A stretch of DNA of 64,000 nt from Aureispira sp. CCB-E (GTDB taxonomy: Bacteria > Bacteroidota > Bacteroidia > Chitinophagales > Saprospiraceae). Each line of letters opens with the position of its first letter. Positions within the stretch are counted from its first letter, which is position 1. The notes beneath the pieces were generated by a model, which was given only the letters and a program-made list of their open reading frames with translations, was not told where the DNA came from and made no database searches. The position numbers were made by a program, and so were the translations under genes. Of this stretch, positions 1 to 8,700 are shown piece by piece. The stretch is from contig NZ_CP133671.1 of assembly GCF_031326345.1 (NCBI RefSeq), forward strand, positions 6,979,501 to 7,043,500, read 5' to 3'.

Positions 1-724
1 GCACATCCTCCAAAGATTCAATTGCTTTTAGGTTGGTTCGAACATATCGGTAAGAATGAACTCTTTTTCCTCTACAGGTAATAATTAGCAAATTTCCTTT
101 ATCTGCATAGATTATTTTATTGCCTGTTTTTAGATAATTTTCACCATATTTCTCTACAACAACGCTCCATTCTTTACCTACCAAATCAAGCGCTTCTAAT
201 GCATCCAATTGGCAACTACACCTTAATTCTATTAGAGTTTCTTTCGCCTTGCTATAACTACTAGGGCTATCACCATACATATATACGTCTATCATCAATC
301 GACGCTCATAACAGCCCCGAAACAAAAAATAATGATAATAAAAACCTTTTCCTTTTGGCTTCCAATAATAATAAGCTCCTTTTGAGCTCCCACTATTAGC
401 CCCATTCTTTTTTTTGAACTTTGGTAAATCAATCGGTTCTTGTAAAAATGCCCGTAGTTCCTTAGAGTTGTTATGCGGTTGATAATACATATTATGACTA
501 TCAATCGGTTCTTCTAAAGGCAATTGAGCATAAACAGTATCTATCTTTATGGTTGTTGTGGTACTAATTGAATCTGAAAGAGGGAGTGCTTCTTTTGTTT
601 CTTTTGGCAATTCACGACTGCAAGCAATACAACCAATTATATATACTATAATATAGCCTAAAAGGGAGTACCTTACATTTCCCCATCGTCTTGGGGTATC
701 CACAAAATCAATACTTTCCTTCAT
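1..724 (-). CDS. Partial lipoprotein-like hypothetical protein (3' end off the window)
   Basis: An open frame of about 241 codons begins at ATG 724-722 and runs leftward off the window without a stop, so the C-terminus is missing. An in-frame stop lies a few codons upstream of this ATG. Residues about 18-33 form a hydrophobic segment that ends in IIGC, a plausible lipobox, followed by CSREL and a Ser/Thr-rich linker. This suggests a surface or periplasmic lipoprotein, although the n-region before the hydrophobic stretch is unusually long, so a later start is possible. The middle is rich in Tyr, Lys and Gly. I recognise no family. The coding call rests on the uninterrupted frame and sensible amino-acid composition. 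Confidence 0.6.
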   Translation of the reverse strand, partial: MKESIDFVDTPRRWGNVRYSLLGYIIVYIIGCIACSRELPKETKEALPLSDSISTTTTIKIDTVYAQLPLEEPIDSHNMYYQPHNNSKELRAFLQEPIDLPKFKKKNGANSGSSKGAYYYWKPKGKGFYYHYFLFRGCYERRLMIDVYMYGDSPSSYSKAKETLIELRCSCQLDALEALDLVGKEWSVVVEKYGENYLKTGNKIIYADKGNLLIITCRGKRVHSYRYVRTNLKAIESLEDV

Positions 725-816
725 GCACAACAAAGGTGTTGGTTTTAAATTGAATCCAAATAAAATACTTATGGCAATTCCCCATCAATAAGAAGCAAAA
801 CCATCAAAAACAACAT

Positions 817-1725
817 TTAATGTGTGATATCAAAGTCTTTAACAATCTGCGTAAACAGCGATAACTCTCTATAATAAGCCGCAATCAATTCAAAGTTCAA
901 ATTGGAATGCCAAACACTTGCTTCTAATAAGTCTTGAGGCTCGTTAATTGCCATATAAAAATGACTGTTATAAAAAGAAGCATAGACCTTCTTGCCGCTA
1001 TTTATGTGATATTGATTGATGGCAATAATTAGTTCAGGGGTCAAAATTTCTTTGTAATGAATATCTCTATCCAAATAAACTATAAATTCTTCATCAAATG
1101 CAGCATTGCCTGTATCCGTTAATTCATAGCCTCCATATTTGGTGTACTCTTTCATGATAGGAATAAATAGTTGCCAATCCGATCGAGGAATCATAACAAT
1201 TCGCCCTTTAAATGCCGTATTGAAATTGGCATGAAAAAAGATGCCCTCAAACCATTTTTCTAATTTCCCCTTCACTTTATCAGTGTGGTACAATTCCAAT
1301 TCACACATCTCAAAAAAGATTTCACCGATTTTTCCCATAATATAATCTTCCCCGTAATATAACTCAGGGTTCATCGGAAATATACGACTGCGCAGAAACG
1401 TATCTTTACTAATATAGTCCTTGTGATAATAGGTCAACCTTGAATCCATAAATTCTAAAATAGATTGCACCACAATAGGCTTAAAACCAGCCCTAAAGAC
1501 ATCGGAACGATGTTGATATACCCGAAACAACAAAAACCAAGGCACAAATAGAAAAATGGACAAGGCAAACATATCCAAACTTAACACAAAGATACTCAAT
1601 AAAATCATCAAGATCACTCCTAAAAACATCAGAGCTAATAATTGTTTTCGTTGACGTTCAAAAACTATCAACTTGCTGTGCATATGATCATTATAAAACC
1701 GTCTAAACTTACCTATATCTTCCAC
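817..1725 (-). CDS. DUF3137-like membrane protein
   Basis: This is a 302-residue protein with a basic N-terminus and two adjacent transmembrane helices (about residues 28-50 and 52-68), followed by a soluble domain. The soluble part shows the pattern I associate with DUF3137: a 'GIFFHANFN..F.GR.VMIP' stretch near residue 165, then 'F..EF.VY..D' and 'ILTPELI.AI', and a late 'YASF.NSHFYMAI'. The function of the family is unknown. The gene stands alone, back to back with an AT-rich intergenic region and 92 bases upstream of the cut-off lipoprotein gene on the same strand. The domain assignment is from memory of the family pattern. Confidence 0.7.
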   Translation of the reverse strand: MEDIGKFRRFYNDHMHSKLIVFERQRKQLLALMFLGVILMILLSIFVLSLDMFALSIFLFVPWFLLFRVYQHRSDVFRAGFKPIVVQSILEFMDSRLTYYHKDYISKDTFLRSRIFPMNPELYYGEDYIMGKIGEIFFEMCELELYHTDKVKGKLEKWFEGIFFHANFNTAFKGRIVMIPRSDWQLFIPIMKEYTKYGGYELTDTGNAAFDEEFIVYLDRDIHYKEILTPELIIAINQYHINSGKKVYASFYNSHFYMAINEPQDLLEASVWHSNLNFELIAAYYRELSLFTQIVKDFDITH

Positions 1726-2339
1726 CTTTAATGTTTGGGTATTAATTAAGCATTGGGTTGCTGTAGGTTACAAATGCCACAAGTATACGGCTTCATTGTC
1801 CTTATACAAGAGCAATCTTTTACTATTATTTTATTTGTTGATAATGATTCAACTATCTATATTTTTTTTCTATTTTTTAGTAAAAAGATAAAAATCAAAG
1901 AAAATTATTCTGAATTATATTCGTACCTTTGCCTTCCTGACAGACAATAAAAATACAGTTTTTATGGTTAAAAATGTTAGAAACTAACAATGAATTAATC
2001 ATAAAGTATTGTATTAAGTAGATAAATAAGACGATCTTGTATGCTATTTCGCACAATTTAATCTATCTCTTTTTACGTTTACCACTCTTCAACTAAAAAC
2101 TGCTCGTTTGTTTAGTTTAGCAAAAAAATGCTACGTAGTCCATCGTAATAAACCTAGATTAAGTTGACACATTACTTCGTAAAGAATCGCATTATTTTGA
2201 TTATCAAATAAGACAAAACTCTACCAATTAAACCATAAAACACTGATAATCAAATAAATGTTAGTTTTTTTTTATTTTTTGTAAAAATGAGAAAAGCCGC
2301 GAAGTATTATTGACAAATATCAAATTAATTAAAAATCGT
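1726..2339. other. Gene-free AT-rich region
   Basis: I see no convincing gene here; the 65-codon open frame near 1753-1950 is low-complexity. A TAnnTTTG-type -7 box (TACCTTTG, 1924-1931) points toward the OmpA/PD40 gene at 2340, but I find no good TTTG partner upstream of it. The stretch around 2130-2200 contains short words (ctacgtag, attacttcgta) that resemble the dispersed intergenic repeats seen elsewhere in the window. Confidence 0.5.
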
Positions 2340-4820
2340 ATGAATACTCGCCTTATATTGATCCTGTCCTGTTTGGCATTTGTTTCAGTTTGTTCCGCTC
2401 AAAAAAATTTAATTTTTGAAGAACAGTTTGACAACAATTTTTTGCAATGGATGCATGGCAGCTCCTCCGAATATAGTGCCGTTGTAGAGGATGGGTTATA
2501 CAAAATTGAATACAAACAAAATCAGGGAGCTTGGTATTTCTGGCAATCTATCCCCGTACATCCTGATACTTCTTTTTATATCGAAAGCAAAATTACCCCT
2601 TTTCTAAAAACCACTCAAAGTGTGTATGGTATTATTTGGGGCGTAAAAGACTTAAATAATTACAATGCTTTTTTAATTAGCAATCAAGGAAAGACTTCGG
2701 TTGTTACCTGCAACAAAGGTAAATTTACCCGTGTTGTAGATTGGACGTTGACGGGCAATTATCAAAACAATCAAGTGCACACTATTTCTATTCGCAAGAA
2801 CAATGGCAAAATGCGCTTTTATTTGGATGGAAGAGTTGCTTTCACGACTCAAATTCTTCCATTTTACGGTGATTTGTTGGGCTTTGTCATTTCGGGTAAA
2901 ACCTCGGCCAAAATTGATTATTTAAAAATTCAGCAAGATAGAGCCATTAACCTAGTAGAGAATGCGGTTCAAGGTAATGAACGTAAAAATTTAGGGGCTA
3001 ATATTAATTCTGCTTATGCGGAACTACACCCGCTCATTGCGCACGATGGGCAGAGTCTATATGTTACTAGAAAAGGGCACCCCCAAAACAAGGGCTTGGA
3101 CAAACGAGACGATGCTTGGGTCTCTTACAAACTAAAAGATGGCTCTTGGAGTCCTCTAGAACATATGAAAGCTCCAATTAATAACAACAATCACAATCAA
3201 GTTATTTCGGTATCACCTGATAATAATACATTATTGTTGGGCAACACATATAACCAGAGTGGCACCTCCAAAGGAAAAGGAGTTTCTATTTCTCATCGCA
3301 AAGAGGACGGTACGTGGGAAGTTCCCCAAGATGTTATCATTGATAATTATTACAATCAAAACCCTATCCACAGCATCCATTTAGCAGCGAGCAAGCAGTT
3401 GCTACTACTTTCTATTGAACGCAATGATTCCTATGGCCATTTGGATTTATACGTATCGTTTTTGCAACCTAATGGTCATTTTTCTCAACCCAAAAACTTA
3501 GGCCCAACGATTAATACAGCCTATGAAGATGGAACACCATTTTTAGCAGCTGATGGCAAAACACTTTATTTTGCTTCTTCTGGTCATGGCGGATATGGCT
3601 CTATGGATATTTTTGTCTCTAAACGCTTGGATGATACTTGGAAAAATTGGTCGACACCACAAAATTTAGGTCCTGAAATTAACTCAAATAAATGGGAAGC
3701 GCATTATAGCATTGCCGCATCTGGAACCAAAGCTTATTTCGTTTCTAACAAAGGAGAAAAACACATTGGTGCAGAAGATGTTTATGAAGTTATTCCTCCC
3801 ATTGAATCTCGCCCAGAACCTGTATTATTGGTCAAAGGAAAAGTATTTAATGCGGTTACCAAAGAGCCTATTCGAGCAAAAATCATTTATTATGATTGGA
3901 AAACCAATGAGGAAAAAGGAAATGCGTTGTCAAGTAGCAAAGATGGTAAATACCAAGCTGTTTTGCCTCCAGAAAACCAATACAACTTTTTAGCTTTTAA
4001 AGGAGGGTACTACCCTGTAAGCAAAAGTATTGATATTGGAAAAATTGATGCTTATACGGAAATGTATATCACCTTGTACCTACATCCTATTGAAGTCGGT
4101 GAAACAATTCCGCTCAATAATATTTTCTTTCTAGGCAACACAGCTGATTTATCCATTGAAGCAGAACCTGAACTAGATCGCTTGGTTATTTTTATGGAGA
4201 AATACCCTGAAATGACCATCAAGTTGAGTAGTCCAACTAAGGATAAAGCCGATAAAATAAAGACTTATTTGGTAGAGAAAGGAGTGGCATACAAACGAAT
4301 TATTACCGCTAAAAATGATACCGATGTTAATAATTTCTCCATTATTTCATTAGTGGGATACGACAAAACGGTACAGCGTCGTGGTAATTTTGAAGAAAAC
4401 TTAAACCCTAAAGATTTAAAAAAGGGTCAAATTTTTCGCTTAAACAACACTTTTTTCCCTGCGGACTCTTCTTATATTACCAAACATGCCGCCAAAGAAC
4501 TATCTCGTTTGCAGAAGTTTCTAAGCAACAATCCATCTATTGTTATCGAAATAGGTGGTCATACCAATGGCTTGCCTGAACACGACTATTGTGATCGACT
4601 GTCTATGGAACGTGCCAAAAATGTTGCTCAATATTTAATTGATCAAGGGATTCCTCCCCAACAAGTTACTTACAAAGGTTATGGCAAACGTCAACCAATT
4701 GCTACCAATAAAACGCTTGCAGGAAGACAACGCAATCAGCGAGTAGAAATGAAAGTATTGGGTACGAACTCTGAAGACACTCCCACGGGCATGATAAAAG
4801 TCCCTCCCAAAATAGATTGA
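2340..4820 (+). CDS. OmpA-family envelope protein with PD40 repeats and two OmpA-like domains
   Basis: This is an 826-residue exported protein. I chose ATG 2340 rather than the in-frame TTG at 2310 because it gives a clean 21-residue signal peptide ending in CSAQ. After it come a concanavalin/LamG-like region (about 20-200), PD40/WD40-like beta-propeller repeats (about 205-485, with motifs such as AADGKTLYFAS), a carboxypeptidase-regulatory-like Ig domain (about 493-580), a weak OmpA-like domain (about 593-695) and a canonical C-terminal OmpA domain (about 700-815, with IEIGGHTN, RAKNVAQYL and NQRVEMKVL). The family anchors outer-membrane complexes to peptidoglycan; T9SS PorE and related gliding proteins share this layout. 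A PorE-like role is only a suggestion. Confidence 0.85.
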   Translation: MNTRLILILSCLAFVSVCSAQKNLIFEEQFDNNFLQWMHGSSSEYSAVVEDGLYKIEYKQNQGAWYFWQSIPVHPDTSFYIESKITPFLKTTQSVYGIIWGVKDLNNYNAFLISNQGKTSVVTCNKGKFTRVVDWTLTGNYQNNQVHTISIRKNNGKMRFYLDGRVAFTTQILPFYGDLLGFVISGKTSAKIDYLKIQQDRAINLVENAVQGNERKNLGANINSAYAELHPLIAHDGQSLYVTRKGHPQNKGLDKRDDAWVSYKLKDGSWSPLEHMKAPINNNNHNQVISVSPDNNTLLLGNTYNQSGTSKGKGVSISHRKEDGTWEVPQDVIIDNYYNQNPIHSIHLAASKQLLLLSIERNDSYGHLDLYVSFLQPNGHFSQPKNLGPTINTAYEDGTPFLAADGKTLYFASSGHGGYGSMDIFVSKRLDDTWKNWSTPQNLGPEINSNKWEAHYSIAASGTKAYFVSNKGEKHIGAEDVYEVIPPIESRPEPVLLVKGKVFNAVTKEPIRAKIIYYDWKTNEEKGNALSSSKDGKYQAVLPPENQYNFLAFKGGYYPVSKSIDIGKIDAYTEMYITLYLHPIEVGETIPLNNIFFLGNTADLSIEAEPELDRLVIFMEKYPEMTIKLSSPTKDKADKIKTYLVEKGVAYKRIITAKNDTDVNNFSIISLVGYDKTVQRRGNFEENLNPKDLKKGQIFRLNNTFFPADSSYITKHAAKELSRLQKFLSNNPSIVIEIGGHTNGLPEHDYCDRLSMERAKNVAQYLIDQGIPPQQVTYKGYGKRQPIATNKTLAGRQRNQRVEMKVLGTNSEDTPTGMIKVPPKID

Positions 4821-4846
4821 TGAATTCAATCTTCCTCAAAAAGATA

Positions 4847-4875
4847 GAGAGACTATCGTAGCAGGATAGTCTCTC
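4847..4875. terminator. Terminator-like hairpin after the OmpA/PD40 gene
   Basis: A perfect 11-bp stem (4847-4857 with 4865-4875) with a 7-nt loop lies 26 bases past the stop at 4820. A T-run follows only on the minus strand, so it may also serve minus-strand transcripts arriving from the DUF4442 gene. Confidence 0.6.
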
Positions 4876-5075
4876 AAAACACATTACGACCCAAAAAGCA
4901 ATGTTTCTTTATATTTTATATTAAATCTTTGTTCTATATAGTCATTATCGTTCGACACGAATGAAATATACATTTAGTATGCCGAACAATAACTATAACG
5001 TAACTTTAACAACATTAGATGTCTATGTTTATAGAACGTAACAAATTTTAAAATGTCCACTAGCCTAAAAAAAAA

Positions 5076-5597
5076 TTAACTTTTTTCTTTTATTTTTTTT
5101 CGATTGCGTTGTTTTTCCTTGTAAAATGCTTTGCTAGCAATGTATAAAACTTTGCCGACAGTTGCATAGACCGTCCCCTCTTTGTCTACCCAATCCGCAC
5201 TCAATTCGATGTCGAACTCTTGTTCTGTTAAAATACGTGTTTTGATACGTTGCAGTAATTCATCGGTAATCAAAAAACGAATGTACAAGGTACGGTCGCC
5301 AGGTCGCCTAAATCGAATATTTGCTGATTTATCCCAAACAACATAATCGCTCCCCAACATCCTCATCAACTGAATCATATAAATAGGGTCTGCCGCAGAA
5401 GCCATGCTTCCTCCAAACATTGTTCCTACATAATTTCTAGTTCCCCAACCCAATTTCAACCGAATGTGTACATCTGAAAAATCAGCAGCTATAAATGTTG
5501 CCCTTCCACCAGTACGTCGATAGGTTGGAAATAAATTCATGGCCAATGCAAACAAGCGCATTTTAAAACTTGTCGGTTTTTTTGGTACAAACATCAT
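5076..5597 (-). CDS. DUF4442 hotdog-fold, thioesterase-like protein
   Basis: This 173-residue protein matches the DUF4442 pattern within the hotdog thioesterase superfamily: 'NLFPTYRRTGGR', then 'GTRNYVGTMFGGSMASAADP', then 'VVWDKSANIRF.RPGDR'. The GTMFGGSMA segment corresponds to the acyl-thioester-binding helix start. The C-terminus is a Lys/Arg tail. The start overlaps the stop of the upstream ppk2 gene by one base (TAATG), so the two are probably translationally coupled; a second Met follows directly. The substrate is unknown. The pairing with a polyphosphate kinase does not by itself indicate a role. Confidence 0.85.
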   Translation of the reverse strand: MMFVPKKPTSFKMRLFALAMNLFPTYRRTGGRATFIAADFSDVHIRLKLGWGTRNYVGTMFGGSMASAADPIYMIQLMRMLGSDYVVWDKSANIRFRRPGDRTLYIRFLITDELLQRIKTRILTEQEFDIELSADWVDKEGTVYATVGKVLYIASKAFYKEKQRNRKKIKEKS

Positions 5598-6451
5598 TAC
5601 TTCTTATATTTTTTAACAGCTTTTGAATCAGGTTTTAAGCGAACATTCTCATCTGATTTCCCTTCATAATCTAAGCTGTTTAATACGTAACGAATAGCAG
5701 CCAATCGTGCTGTTTTTTTGTCATCTGCCTGTACAATCACCCACGGGCAATCTTCTGTATGTGTTTTCTCAAACATAGCATCCCTGTACTGCGTATATAC
5801 TTCCCACAACTCTTGTGCTCTTTCATCTATTGGACTGAATTTCCATTGTTTGAGAGGACTTTTTTTTCTTGCTTCAAAACGCTTCGCTTGTTCGTCTTTG
5901 CTAGTATCCAACCAAAACTTAATTAAAATAACTCCTGATTCTTGCAGCATTCGTTCATAGCTAATTACCTGTTTCATAAATAAAGCATATTCCTCTGGCG
6001 TACAAAACCCATTCACAGGTTCTACCACGGCTCTGTTGTACCAACTTCTATCAAAGAACACCAACTCACCAGGATTGGGCAATTGGTTGATATATCTTCT
6101 AAAATACCACTGCCCTCGTTCTTCTTCAGTCGGTTTGGGCAAAGCAACAATGCGAATCGAACGCGGATTCAAATGTTCTACAAAACGACGAATGGTTCCT
6201 CCTTTGCCAGCAGCATCACGCCCCTCAAATAAAATTGCAATGCGTTTATGATTGGCAGCAGCCCAGCCTTGCATTTTGAGCAGCTCAATTTGAAGGTCAT
6301 TTAACTCCTCTTCATACTTCAAGGTTTTCAAAATCTTTTTAACATTAACATCTTTGGAGCTCAACAACTTCTTGTATCCATCCTTTGTATTTAGTCTTCT
6401 AAGATCTTCTTCTGTTATTTTAAAATCACTCATAATGGCTATTTTGGTCAT
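5597..6451 (-). CDS. ppk2: Polyphosphate kinase 2
   Basis: This 284-residue PPK2-family kinase transfers phosphate between polyphosphate and nucleoside phosphates in the cytoplasm. The hallmarks are the Walker A variant GRDAAGKGGTI, the lid-region stretch ending PKPTEEERGQWYFRRY, and the Walker B region FFDRSWYNRAVVEP. Length and layout fit the single-domain PPK2 class usually annotated as polyP-dependent ADP/GDP kinase; the exact class cannot be fixed by eye. ATG 6451 follows an in-frame stop; a second ATG at 6433 (MSDFK) is an equally plausible start. It is the first gene of a two-gene unit with the DUF4442 protein. Confidence 0.93.
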   Translation of the reverse strand: MTKIAIMSDFKITEEDLRRLNTKDGYKKLLSSKDVNVKKILKTLKYEEELNDLQIELLKMQGWAAANHKRIAILFEGRDAAGKGGTIRRFVEHLNPRSIRIVALPKPTEEERGQWYFRRYINQLPNPGELVFFDRSWYNRAVVEPVNGFCTPEEYALFMKQVISYERMLQESGVILIKFWLDTSKDEQAKRFEARKKSPLKQWKFSPIDERAQELWEVYTQYRDAMFEKTHTEDCPWVIVQADDKKTARLAAIRYVLNSLDYEGKSDENVRLKPDSKAVKKYKK

Positions 6452-6707
6452 TTAATTTTGTACTTAAAAAGTAATATAAATTGATGCGTTTACTTCTTCT
6501 CATCAAAAAAATACTTATACAATCTTATAAAAAAGCATAAGATACATTATTTACTGTTGAATTGAAAATGAGGAATAAAGCTCCATGAGTCCATTTGATT
6601 ACTAAACGGCTTTAAACATATCTAAAAAAAAGCACTAATAAACTAAATACGAAGATAGTATAATGCGCCAATACGCACTGATAATCTTAAAAGCTCTCTT
6701 TTTTAGG

Positions 6708-6739
6708 TTTGAATCCAAAATCACAGGACTATAACTTTG
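6708..6739 (+). promoter_or_regulatory. Bacteroidota promoter for the cluster 1 precursor
   Basis: TTTG (6708-6711), a 20-nt spacer, then TAACTTTG (6732-6739) matches the -33/-7 consensus TTTG-N19/21-TAnnTTTG used by the primary sigma factor of this phylum. It lies about 65 bases before the precursor ATG at 6805. The rest of the 353-base gap between ppk2 and the precursor shows nothing else I can name. Confidence 0.75.
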
Positions 6740-6804
6740 TTCCAATTTAATTCATGAAATCTTTACGGATTTCTAATTCATTTATCTTACAAAAACTTAT
6801 TACA

Positions 6805-7011
6805 ATGAAAAAAGTAGATTTGTTCAAAAATGCTGAAGTTATCAAATCAGATCAAATGAACGCAATTACTGGAGGAAACATGAGACTTATTTCTGATTCT
6901 TATGACAACGGTGATTCTGACCATCACGATAATGGGGACTCGGATCATCATGACAATGGAGATTCTGACTATGCAGACAATGGAAGTTCTAATCACTCTG
7001 ACAATGGCTAA
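6805..7011 (+). CDS. Double-glycine RiPP precursor with octapeptide-repeat core (cluster 1)
   Basis: This 68-residue precursor peptide has a leader of residues 1-24 (MKKVDLF... ending AITGG), typical of Bacteroidota 'GG' natural-product precursors cut by C39 peptidases. The core from residue 25 contains a tandem octapeptide: DNGDSDHH twice, DNGDSDYA, DNGSSNHS, then a final DNG. The core is rich in Asp, Asn, Ser, His and Gly, so it offers carboxylates and hydroxyls suited to ester cross-links made by an ATP-grasp ligase. I chose ATG 6805; an in-frame ATG at 6754 would fall only about 10 bases after the predicted transcription start and add an atypical extension. Its neighbours are maturation and export genes. 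The product is unknown. Confidence 0.85.
   Translation: MKKVDLFKNAEVIKSDQMNAITGGNMRLISDSYDNGDSDHHDNGDSDHHDNGDSDYADNGSSNHSDNG
6904..7008 (+). repeat. In-frame 24-nt tandem repeat encoding the precursor core
   Basis: Four 24-nt units plus a 9-nt partial unit encode residues 34-68 of the precursor. The units differ mostly at third codon positions in repeats 1-2 and at residues 7-8 in the later ones, so the peptide is conserved better than the DNA. This points to selection on the repeated peptide rather than recent slippage alone. Confidence 0.85.
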
Positions 7012-7045
7012 TCACAGGCTTTTTTAAAACCTAAAAGAACCGAAT

Positions 7046-7085
7046 AACTTGAGGTAGTTTTTATGTTTCATCTGCCTCAAGTTTT
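7046..7085 (+). terminator. Hairpin terminator or attenuator after precursor 1
   Basis: A 12-bp stem with one G-T pair (7046-7057 with 7072-7083) and a short T-rich tail follows the precursor gene by 34 bases. It should make most transcripts end after the precursor, giving more precursor than enzyme. The tail is weak, so partial read-through is likely. Confidence 0.65.
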
Positions 7086-7172
7086 AATAATAACTACTCT
7101 TAATCACCATGCACAACAATCCATTTATTTGACACGCTTGCTAGTTCAACCTGTACACCTGTCAATTGGTAC

Positions 7173-7203
7173 TTGCTAGTTGGTTACAATGAGTCTACCT
7201 TTG
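7173..7203 (+). promoter_or_regulatory. Candidate promoter for the cluster 1 maturation/export operon
   Basis: TTG (7173-7175), a 20-nt spacer and TACCTTTG (7196-7203) fit the phylum's promoter consensus. It lies after the precursor's hairpin and about 260 bases before the ATP-grasp gene, so the enzymes may have their own transcript. Two copies of cttgctagtt (7129-7180 region) flank it. Apart from this and the hairpin, the 455-base gap 7012-7466 holds nothing recognisable. Confidence 0.5.
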
Positions 7204-7466
7204 ACCAAAAAGTTATCACATAAAATCACATACAAACCTAAATAATTTTTGTGATCTGATTTTTCTTGGCACCAAGAATACTTCTTAGCCTTTTCCATCA
7301 TGATAGTAGAGATGCTCAAGATTCGCTTTTACTATAAATCAATTGACGAAAGCAAGTATTTACTTGGCTTCAAAATTATTAATTAGTTAAATCTAGACCA
7401 TAACTAGCGCGTTTCTTTTTTACATATAGACCATATATTTATTTTTTTATATTCAAAAGCATTGGT

Positions 7467-8495
7467 TTGAAATTTTTATTTTTAAGTACTCATTTTTCGG
7501 AAACACTCATTGAAAAAACACAATTGTATTGTATTCAACATGGCATTGAAGTTGTTCGAATCAATCTCGAAGATTTGTTACCCAATGGGATTAATGATAT
7601 ACAAGTAACTATTGGAGAAAACGATCTTTTATTTAAAGTCAACCAACAAGTTCATCACCTAAGCGAATTTTCTTTGATCTGGAAACGACGTATTAGCAAC
7701 AATTTTCTTTCAACAGGTAGATTGTTCAACAGTTACAAAGGCATTGTTCCCAATTATACTTTACAACAATTGATTAAAGAAGTCTATGACTTAAGGGATT
7801 TAATTCTAAACTTTGCTCGAAATATAGAAATTCCCATTGTTAACGATTATGACCCTGCCTGCAAAAACAAGCCCTTTCAAACAATCAAAGCAAACGCATT
7901 TGGATTAACATGTCCCTCCATGTTATTGTCTAATTCTATACAAGACATCAATCAATTTATTTCCCAGCACGACGCAACCATTACCAAACCAATAGGTGGT
8001 TTAGGATACCTTCCAGAGGAAGAAGAGATTATGAGCATCAAGACAACTTCTATTGATTTAAACGACACCAATGACGTCTCCTCAGATTTAATTTTTCCTT
8101 CCTTCATACAAGAACGTATTCCATCAAAATATGAACTTAAGTGTATTTTGGTAGGGGAAGAATTACATTGTGTAAAACAATATTACAAAGGAGGAGATAT
8201 CCCTACCACAGACATTAAGTTGGCTTATAGAAACCAACAAATCACCAACGAAGAATATCACCTAAATCAGAATGTAAAAAATAAGGTAATCAAGTTGTGC
8301 CGCTATTTCAAATTAGACTTATGTACCATGGATATTATCAAACGTTCTGATGGCAATTATGTTTTTTTAGAAATCAACCAAGATGGAGTTGTTGAATACT
8401 ACGGTTCGTTCCTGAGCATACCTATACACGAGCGCATTTTTCAATTATTACTCACCAAGTCCAAACAAAAAAAGGAAGCTCCCATCTTACAATAA
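7467..8495 (+). CDS. ATP-grasp peptide ligase, graspetide-type (cluster 1)
   Basis: This 342-residue protein is of the ATP-grasp RiPP ligase type, the enzymes that form side-chain ester or amide bonds in precursor peptides. Visible features are a Rossmann-like start (KFLFLSTHF), the nucleotide-binding Lys in 'ATITKPIGGLGY', 'FIQERIPSKYELKC' with the conserved E and R/K positions, 'DLCTMDIIK', and the metal-binding 'YVFLEINQDG'. The start must be TTG 7467, because no in-frame ATG or GTG precedes the conserved N-terminus. It sits six bases before a small gene and then a SPASM-like gene, so it is the natural modifier of the upstream octapeptide precursor. It is clearly diverged from the cluster 2 ligase. 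Confidence 0.87.
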   Translation: MKFLFLSTHFSETLIEKTQLYCIQHGIEVVRINLEDLLPNGINDIQVTIGENDLLFKVNQQVHHLSEFSLIWKRRISNNFLSTGRLFNSYKGIVPNYTLQQLIKEVYDLRDLILNFARNIEIPIVNDYDPACKNKPFQTIKANAFGLTCPSMLLSNSIQDINQFISQHDATITKPIGGLGYLPEEEEIMSIKTTSIDLNDTNDVSSDLIFPSFIQERIPSKYELKCILVGEELHCVKQYYKGGDIPTTDIKLAYRNQQITNEEYHLNQNVKNKVIKLCRYFKLDLCTMDIIKRSDGNYVFLEINQDGVVEYYGSFLSIPIHERIFQLLLTKSKQKKEAPILQ

Positions 8496-8501
8496 TCAAT
8501 T

Positions 8502-8696
8502 ATGAAACAAGAAAAAATTTTAGAAAAATACACCAATCTAGTAAATGAAGGAAAGCTGCCTTTGATGTTTAAAGCAATTAACTTTGAAGATTCTCAAAAC
8601 AACCACGAATTGAGACCCAAAAGAGCATTTTATTCACCTAAATTTAGCAACAGAGCTTTAAGTGTTAAATATACTGAACGTGCTTTATTGCCTTAA
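8502..8696 (+). CDS. Small basic protein between ATP-grasp and SPASM genes (cluster 1)
   Basis: This is a 64-residue ORF starting at ATG 8502, six bases after the ligase and four bases before the SPASM-like gene, so it is clearly part of the operon. It has no signal peptide, no cysteine and no GG motif. The N-terminal half looks helical (KILEKYTNLVNEGK). The C-terminal half is basic and aromatic (RPKRAFYSPKF, then VKYTERALLP). I do not recognise it. Cluster 2 carries a similarly sized basic protein in exactly the same slot, which suggests a partner of the ligase/SPASM pair or a second substrate. Confidence 0.65.
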   Translation: MKQEKILEKYTNLVNEGKLPLMFKAINFEDSQNNHELRPKRAFYSPKFSNRALSVKYTERALLP

Positions 8697-8700
8697 AAAT

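Noticed and set aside
295-504. Minus-strand 69-codon frame near the left edge
   Set aside because: It overlaps the longer, better-composed partial gene at 1-724 in another frame.
1753-1950. Open frame in the gap between the DUF3137 and OmpA genes
   Set aside because: Low-complexity Phe/Ile-rich translation with no start context or family pattern.
6904-7008. Short tandem repeats considered as a CRISPR array or tandem-repeat DNA element
   Set aside because: The 24-nt units are contiguous without spacers, stay in frame, and translate to a conserved octapeptide after a GG leader.
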